From Thermoplasmata archaeon (GTDB lineage Archaea > Thermoplasmatota > Thermoplasmata > Thermoplasmatales > Thermoplasmataceae), in assembly GCA_021850835.1 (NCBI GenBank), contig JAJZKS010000050.1, forward strand, positions 1 through 9,434: a stretch of 9,434 nt of DNA, given 5' to 3'. The position numbers and the translations under genes were made by a program. The notes under the pieces are model-generated. The model had not been told where the DNA came from. It did not search any database and was given only the letters and a program-made list of their open reading frames with translations. Positions 5,474 to 9,434 of the stretch are shown here, piece after piece; positions within the stretch are counted from its first letter, which is position 1, and each line of letters opens with the position of its first letter.

Positions 5474-6600
5474 TGATGCTCATACCCGGACCAGTGGAAG
5501 TTCCAGACCCTGTGCTCAGGGCTTCAGCATACGTCCAGAACCACAGGTCAGCAGAATTCAGGAAAATCGTGAAAGGATCTGAGGAAATCCTAAACAGGAT
5601 ATCAGGCTCTAATCACACCATAATGACCACCGGATCGGGGACTTCTGCAGTGGAATCCATGATTTACTCCTTCATCTCACCTGGTGAGAGGGTTGCTGCA
5701 GTGACCTTTGGTGAATTCGGCAACAGGGCAATAGACAGCCTCCAGAGAAGGGGCGCCATAATCCATGTGATGAAGAAAGGCGAAAATGGCACCATAGGGA
5801 ATGGGGAAATAGAGGATTTTGTAAACCGTTACCCTGGCACAAAGACGATTTTTTTGATCCACAACGAGACGGGAAATGGAACAGCCATAAGGAACCTCAA
5901 GGAAGTTGCGCAGGAAGCAAATGGCCTTGGCGTCAAGGTACTGGTGGATTCTGTCTCCGGATTCGGGGCAAGTGAAATTTATACTGACAAATGGGGAATC
6001 CATGCCTTTGCCAGCTGCAGCCAGAAGGGCCTTGCATCTGTTCCAGGCATTGGGATAGTTTGCATCGGGGAGGAAGGTGAAAGCCGAATGGTAAAGGTAC
6101 ACGACCTTCCCATCTACATTGACCTGAGAACCTCACTGGAATACCTGGGGAAGAGTGAGACACCCTTCACTCCTTCCACAGGAAGCTTCAATGCCCTCCA
6201 TGTTGCATTGAAAATCCTTGAGAAAGAAGGTTTGGAAAATCGCTGGAAAAGGCATGCAGATGCCGCTTCTTTCATGAGAAACTTCATGAAAAAGAATGGT
6301 TTCTCCGTGGTCGGAGAAGAGGGCAACTACTCTGACACAGTTGTGGCAGTGGAACCCAATATGCCAGTTGATGACCTGCTAAAGAAACTAGCAGAGAAAG
6401 ATATAGTAATATCAAAGGGCATTGGAAAGGACAGCACCAGGTTTGTGAGGATTGGAAACATGGGCATAGTGGACGATATCAAGGTAGCAGCATTCCTGAA
6501 CGCATTTTCCCAGATAAGTGGCCTTAGTGTTAAAGTAAAGCCAGGAGATCTTCCAAAAACAACCGCAATTGACAGTCAAATATTTGAAGTGGACCTCTGA
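5473..6600 (+). CDS. Class V PLP aminotransferase (phosphoserine / serine-glyoxylate type)
   Basis: A 375-residue fold-type I enzyme of the alanine/serine-glyoxylate aminotransferase group. It opens with LIPGPVEVP and carries TTGSGTSAVE (about 52-61, cofactor phosphate binding), HNETGNG (130-136), Asp159 in VDSVSGFG (pyridine nitrogen), and Lys185 in SCSQKGLASVPG, the PLP Schiff-base lysine. A late RIGNMG with Arg326 matches the substrate-carboxylate arginine. Its start overlaps the serA stop (TGATG), so the two are translated together. In several archaea that lack classical SerC, a class V enzyme of this group transaminates phosphohydroxypyruvate; that role is inferred here from context. Serine-glyoxylate or alanine-glyoxylate transamination remains possible. 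ATG 5476 is an alternative start. No regulatory signal other than coupling is seen. Confidence 0.9.
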   Translation: MMLIPGPVEVPDPVLRASAYVQNHRSAEFRKIVKGSEEILNRISGSNHTIMTTGSGTSAVESMIYSFISPGERVAAVTFGEFGNRAIDSLQRRGAIIHVMKKGENGTIGNGEIEDFVNRYPGTKTIFLIHNETGNGTAIRNLKEVAQEANGLGVKVLVDSVSGFGASEIYTDKWGIHAFASCSQKGLASVPGIGIVCIGEEGESRMVKVHDLPIYIDLRTSLEYLGKSETPFTPSTGSFNALHVALKILEKEGLENRWKRHADAASFMRNFMKKNGFSVVGEEGNYSDTVVAVEPNMPVDDLLKKLAEKDIVISKGIGKDSTRFVRIGNMGIVDDIKVAAFLNAFSQISGLSVKVKPGDLPKTTAIDSQIFEVDL

Positions 6601-6619
6601 TCCGCTGGCTGCCAATAAC

Positions 6620-7822
6620 TCAGTCATCATTTTTCATGAGTTTGTAGTATACTACGCCACTCACGGCCTGGAGTATTCCGCCCAGAATCACGGGAAAAGG
6701 AAGGTCAATGTCCATGAGGTACCCAGATAGCCCCGAGAATCCCTGAGAAATTCTTACAGAAACCCCCTGAAGGCTAGTACCAGCACCAAAATCCCCTTCC
6801 TGGAGCCCACTCACATTGACCGCGTTTCTGCTGGGCATCCCGAATCCTGCAAGAAGGGATCTGCCGGAATAAAGGAGGATCGCGATGATTACAAACGGGG
6901 AAATTGCCATGAGCACCAGCAATCCTCCCTGGATAACCCTGGTAACCCATGCAACTTTCAGGGTCGATTTGCCGTCTGCGGAGATACTGATCCTTGAAGC
7001 AAGAAAACCCCCTATTGCAGTGGCTGCGTAGGACCCCAGGAAGGCGAGTGCGACCTGGGATTCAGTGAGGCCAAACCTCAATGCATACCAGGCTGGAAGA
7101 AGCACAATGGCCAGTCCTATTCCCGATCCATTGATTCCGTTTGCAATTGAGACTTTGAGTACATACTTGCCACTGGCCTTCTTCATTACCCTCTCCTCCT
7201 TCTTGCTGACCGGCTTTTCCCTGATAAAGAAGAGGGAAACTAGAGAAGCCAGGACCAGCACCAGGCTGATCCCGTATAAGACCCTGAAGGAATCCACTGA
7301 ACCATAAAATGGTGTGAGAAAATCGTATGAATAGAGAATGAGGCTCCCTAAGATTGAAAAGATGGAGGCCACTGAGGTGATTAATGCCATCTTCCTGACC
7401 CTGCTTGAGCTTTCAGGCCAGTTTGTCGCTATATATGCATTCATACCCGGGGACATGGCCCCGCGCATTGCTCCTGCTGAGCCGGTTGTGCCTGAAATGA
7501 TGATCCCTGCAAGGATCACATAGATGCTGGTGCTGAAGGTAAGGGCTGCCGTGATGAATATTGCAGGGATCTCGCCCATCATCAGGGCCTTCCTGAAGCC
7601 AATCCTGTCGCCAAGCATTCCTATACCCAGCGAGATGAGAACGGTTGTGATGGATACGAACAGGTAGATTATGCCTATTGATATTATGTCAAAGTTCAGT
7701 TTGAGGAGATAAAGGGGCGTCGAGAGCGTGACAAATATGAGGGCAGCGCTCCTAAGAGCCCTGGAAAGCAGAAGGAACTTGAACCTCTCCTCCACCCTTG
7801 TCCCATCATTGTCAACTGCCAT
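6620..7822 (-). CDS. MFS transporter
   Basis: A major facilitator superfamily permease of 400 residues with about 12 hydrophobic segments. The MFS signature between segments 2 and 3 is visible as GMLGDRIGFRK (69-79), and a longer charged stretch (PVSKKEERVMKK) marks the central cytoplasmic loop. The second half contains GRSLLAGFGMPSRNA. No substrate can be read; the amino-acid genes nearby are only weak guidance. The start is uncertain. ATG 7822 places a short cytoplasmic tail before segment 1 and has a TATA-like box 34-41 bases upstream. ATG 7882 would add 20 residues and TTG 7936 would add 38. The gene is convergent with the aminotransferase (19-base gap) and divergent from the APC permease. 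Confidence 0.87.
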   Translation of the reverse strand: MAVDNDGTRVEERFKFLLLSRALRSAALIFVTLSTPLYLLKLNFDIISIGIIYLFVSITTVLISLGIGMLGDRIGFRKALMMGEIPAIFITAALTFSTSIYVILAGIIISGTTGSAGAMRGAMSPGMNAYIATNWPESSSRVRKMALITSVASIFSILGSLILYSYDFLTPFYGSVDSFRVLYGISLVLVLASLVSLFFIREKPVSKKEERVMKKASGKYVLKVSIANGINGSGIGLAIVLLPAWYALRFGLTESQVALAFLGSYAATAIGGFLASRISISADGKSTLKVAWVTRVIQGGLLVLMAISPFVIIAILLYSGRSLLAGFGMPSRNAVNVSGLQEGDFGAGTSLQGVSVRISQGFSGLSGYLMDIDLPFPVILGGILQAVSGVVYYKLMKNDD

Positions 7823-7855
7823 CAGCGCAACGTATGGGAATCTGTTATGCGTACC

Positions 7856-7863
7856 TAAAAATA
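7856..7863 (-). promoter_or_regulatory. Possible TATA box for MFS gene
   Basis: TATTTTTA on the minus strand, 34-41 bases before ATG 7822, giving a short leader of roughly 10 bases if used. Other AT-rich boxes at 7886-7905 are possible, so this is tentative. Confidence 0.3.
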
Positions 7864-7988
7864 TGGTTTGTTTACTCCCCATAAGATATTTTATGGGTTT
7901 AAATTCCAAATTACCGAATAAACCGAAGAAAGCCAAGAGACAAATTGACCAATAACCCCCATGAAATCAGTAAATCTTGCGGCTATGG

Positions 7989-8002
7989 ATCAGGGGTCTG
8001 AT
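7989..8002. promoter_or_regulatory. Short palindrome upstream of APC permease promoter
   Basis: ATCAG-GGGT-CTGAT, a 5-base inverted repeat ending two bases before the TATA box of the permease gene. Its placement would suit a regulator site, but the arms are short and it may be chance. Confidence 0.22.
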
Positions 8003-8004
8003 AA

Positions 8005-8014
8005 TTAATATATA
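8005..8014 (+). promoter_or_regulatory. TATA box for APC permease gene
   Basis: TTAATATATA, 22-31 bases before ATG 8036. An in-frame ATG at 8021 lies only 6 bases after the box, too near for a transcript that includes it, so 8036 is the preferred start. Confidence 0.6.
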
Positions 8015-8035
8015 CGTGATATGTTCTTTCGTGTC

Positions 8036-9421
8036 ATGGTATCAACCGACAGACAGTTACACAAAGGTGCAGTGGGTTACCTGGAACTTATTTTCCAGTC
8101 CATTTCATTCACTGCCCCTGCAATAGCTGTAACAGCCACCATGACTGGTGCAGCTGCGTTTGCCTATGGGGCTCTCCCACTGACATACGTGCTTGCACTG
8201 CTTGGTGTTCTCAGTGCTGGTTTCGTGGTATATGCCTTTTCGAAAAAAGTCGCCTCTAGCGGAGGATACTACAGGTATATCGAGAGGGGCTTTGGTCCGA
8301 GAATGGGAGGATTTGGAGGGTGGGTATACATGCTCTATACCGTAATCGGGGCAACTCCATTCATATACTTTGAGACGGCTCTCGCGGCCCAGTACGGGCT
8401 TGGAATTTTAGGCATTAACGTTCCTTCGTGGTCTTGGTACCCCATTGGAATTGTAGTTGCTCTGGCAGCCCTGGGACTCGCTTACTCAGGTATAAAGAAC
8501 TCACTGAGGTACAGCGTTTATACTGGAGCAATCGAAATGGTGCTTCTCCTTGTTGTTGCATTCCTAATACTATCAAAGTCAAACAATCCTCTTGATTTCG
8601 CAGTGTTCACGCCAAAGTATTCACCAACTGGCTGGCAGGGCGTTGCACTGGGACTCGTGTTCTCGTTCACATCACTTGCAGGCTGGGGGTCAATGACTTT
8701 CCTGGGATCTGAGGCCAGATCCGCTCATGTCAACATAAGAAGGGGAGTTATCGTAACCATACTGGTCCTTGGGCTGTTCTTCCTCTTCATGAGCTATGCC
8801 ATGACCATAGGATGGGGCCCGGCAAACATGTCAAGCTACTCAGGCAACTTCCTTCCCGGTCTAATTCTTGCACTTAGAGATGGAGGCATGGTCATTGCGG
8901 CCGTTATGTTCCTGTTCATTGTTAACAGCGGTTTTGTAGATACGCTTGCCATCATAAACGCTGGCTCAAGGGATATGTACACAATGGCAAAGGACGGCAT
9001 GCTTATTGACAAACTCTCTGAGACACATCCGAAGCACAAGAGCCCACACATATCCCTTATAGCAAACACCATAATTGGCCTGGTAATATTCACCTTCACC
9101 GGCTGGTACTTTGGTGCATTCAACGGTTTCATAATCACGGGATTGTGGACTGGAACAGGAACCATAATTGACCACATACTCATCAACAGTTCCCTGCCAC
9201 TCTACTTCAGGAAGCTGAAAGAACTCAAGCTGACATATGTCCTGGTGCCTCTCGTTGCCACCGTAATATATTTATTCGCCCTCTACGGTTCTTTCCTCTC
9301 AGTGAACACCCTTGTCCTCATAGGGGTAGGATTTATGGTAGTCTGGCTAGTAGCTGGTGCTGTAATTTACCTATTCAAGAAGGGAATTAAGGTTTCACTG
9401 GAAGAAGGTGAAGAAATCTGA
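8036..9421 (+). CDS. APC-family amino acid permease
   Basis: A 461-residue membrane transporter of the amino acid-polyamine-organocation superfamily, probably importing an amino acid. About 12 hydrophobic segments can be traced (roughly 13-34, 43-67, 93-120, 134-153, 161-181, 200-222, 237-259, 286-310, 340-358, 360-385, 400-420, 424-446). Family landmarks are the segment-1 region SISFTAPAIAV with its small-residue break, SSGGYYRYIERGFGP after segment 2, SLAGWGSMTFLGSEAR at segment 6, and the segment-8 end INAGSRDMYTMAKDGMLIDK followed by HPKHKSPH, typical of APC loops. The start follows the TATA box position; ATG 8021 would add five residues. Substrate specificity cannot be told. It is divergent from the MFS gene, and 13 bases remain after its stop. 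Confidence 0.92.
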   Translation: MVSTDRQLHKGAVGYLELIFQSISFTAPAIAVTATMTGAAAFAYGALPLTYVLALLGVLSAGFVVYAFSKKVASSGGYYRYIERGFGPRMGGFGGWVYMLYTVIGATPFIYFETALAAQYGLGILGINVPSWSWYPIGIVVALAALGLAYSGIKNSLRYSVYTGAIEMVLLLVVAFLILSKSNNPLDFAVFTPKYSPTGWQGVALGLVFSFTSLAGWGSMTFLGSEARSAHVNIRRGVIVTILVLGLFFLFMSYAMTIGWGPANMSSYSGNFLPGLILALRDGGMVIAAVMFLFIVNSGFVDTLAIINAGSRDMYTMAKDGMLIDKLSETHPKHKSPHISLIANTIIGLVIFTFTGWYFGAFNGFIITGLWTGTGTIIDHILINSSLPLYFRKLKELKLTYVLVPLVATVIYLFALYGSFLSVNTLVLIGVGFMVVWLVAGAVIYLFKKGIKVSLEEGEEI

Positions 9422-9434
9422 AGACAGTTGACGG

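Noticed and set aside
7823..8035. Small RNA or leader gene between the two transporters
   Set aside because: Apart from TATA boxes and a 5-base palindrome, no stable long hairpin, tRNA-like fold or convincing short frame was seen.
1..9434. CRISPR array, tRNA, rRNA or toxin-antitoxin pair
   Set aside because: No regularly spaced direct repeats, tRNA-type T-loop and acceptor pattern, conserved rRNA segment or paired small genes were found on either strand.

Overview
The window looks like chromosome of a euryarchaeon of the Thermoplasmatales type. This is inferred from four things: archaeal-type asparagine synthetase, Lrp/AsnC regulator and penicillin-acylase families; AT-rich TATA boxes sitting about 22-33 bases before most start codons with almost no leader (leaderless mRNAs); a Shine-Dalgarno site only in front of an operon-internal gene; and an estimated mid-40s % GC. 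No rRNA, tRNA, CRISPR array or transposase was seen.

Region 1 (1-2581) is a giant imperfect inverted repeat. The left arm (1-1063) and right arm (1518-2581) each carry the same divergent gene pair, an AlkA-type DNA glycosylase and a membrane-anchored penicillin-acylase-family Ntn hydrolase, in mirror image around a 454-base centre. Both acylase copies run inward and are broken at the junction. The left copy keeps only about 231 native codons. The right copy keeps about 382, including the nucleophile serine. By my manual alignment the arms differ at about 6% of bases, overwhelmingly at synonymous sites in the acylase. The copies therefore diverged as working genes before this structure joined them, or an assembly joined two strain variants.

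Region 2 (2329-4467) holds the intact AlkA gene, a convergent archaeal asparagine synthetase (AsnRS-like, no anticodon-binding domain), and a divergent Lrp/AsnC regulator. Their shared 112-base promoter region carries three AT-rich palindromes. The layout resembles the bacterial asnA-asnC pair although the synthetase is of the archaeal family.

Region 3 (4526-6600) is a two-gene serine-type pathway: a D-3-phosphoglycerate dehydrogenase-like gene (serA) overlapping a class V PLP aminotransferase by one base. serA has one in-frame TGA exactly at a glycine of the NAD-binding GxGxxG motif and is otherwise intact.

Region 4 (6620-9421) holds two divergent transporters: a 12-segment MFS permease on the minus strand and an APC-family amino acid permease on the plus strand. 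Regions 2 to 4 together read as an amino-acid neighbourhood (asparagine, serine, amino acid uptake) with an Lrp-type sensor in the middle.
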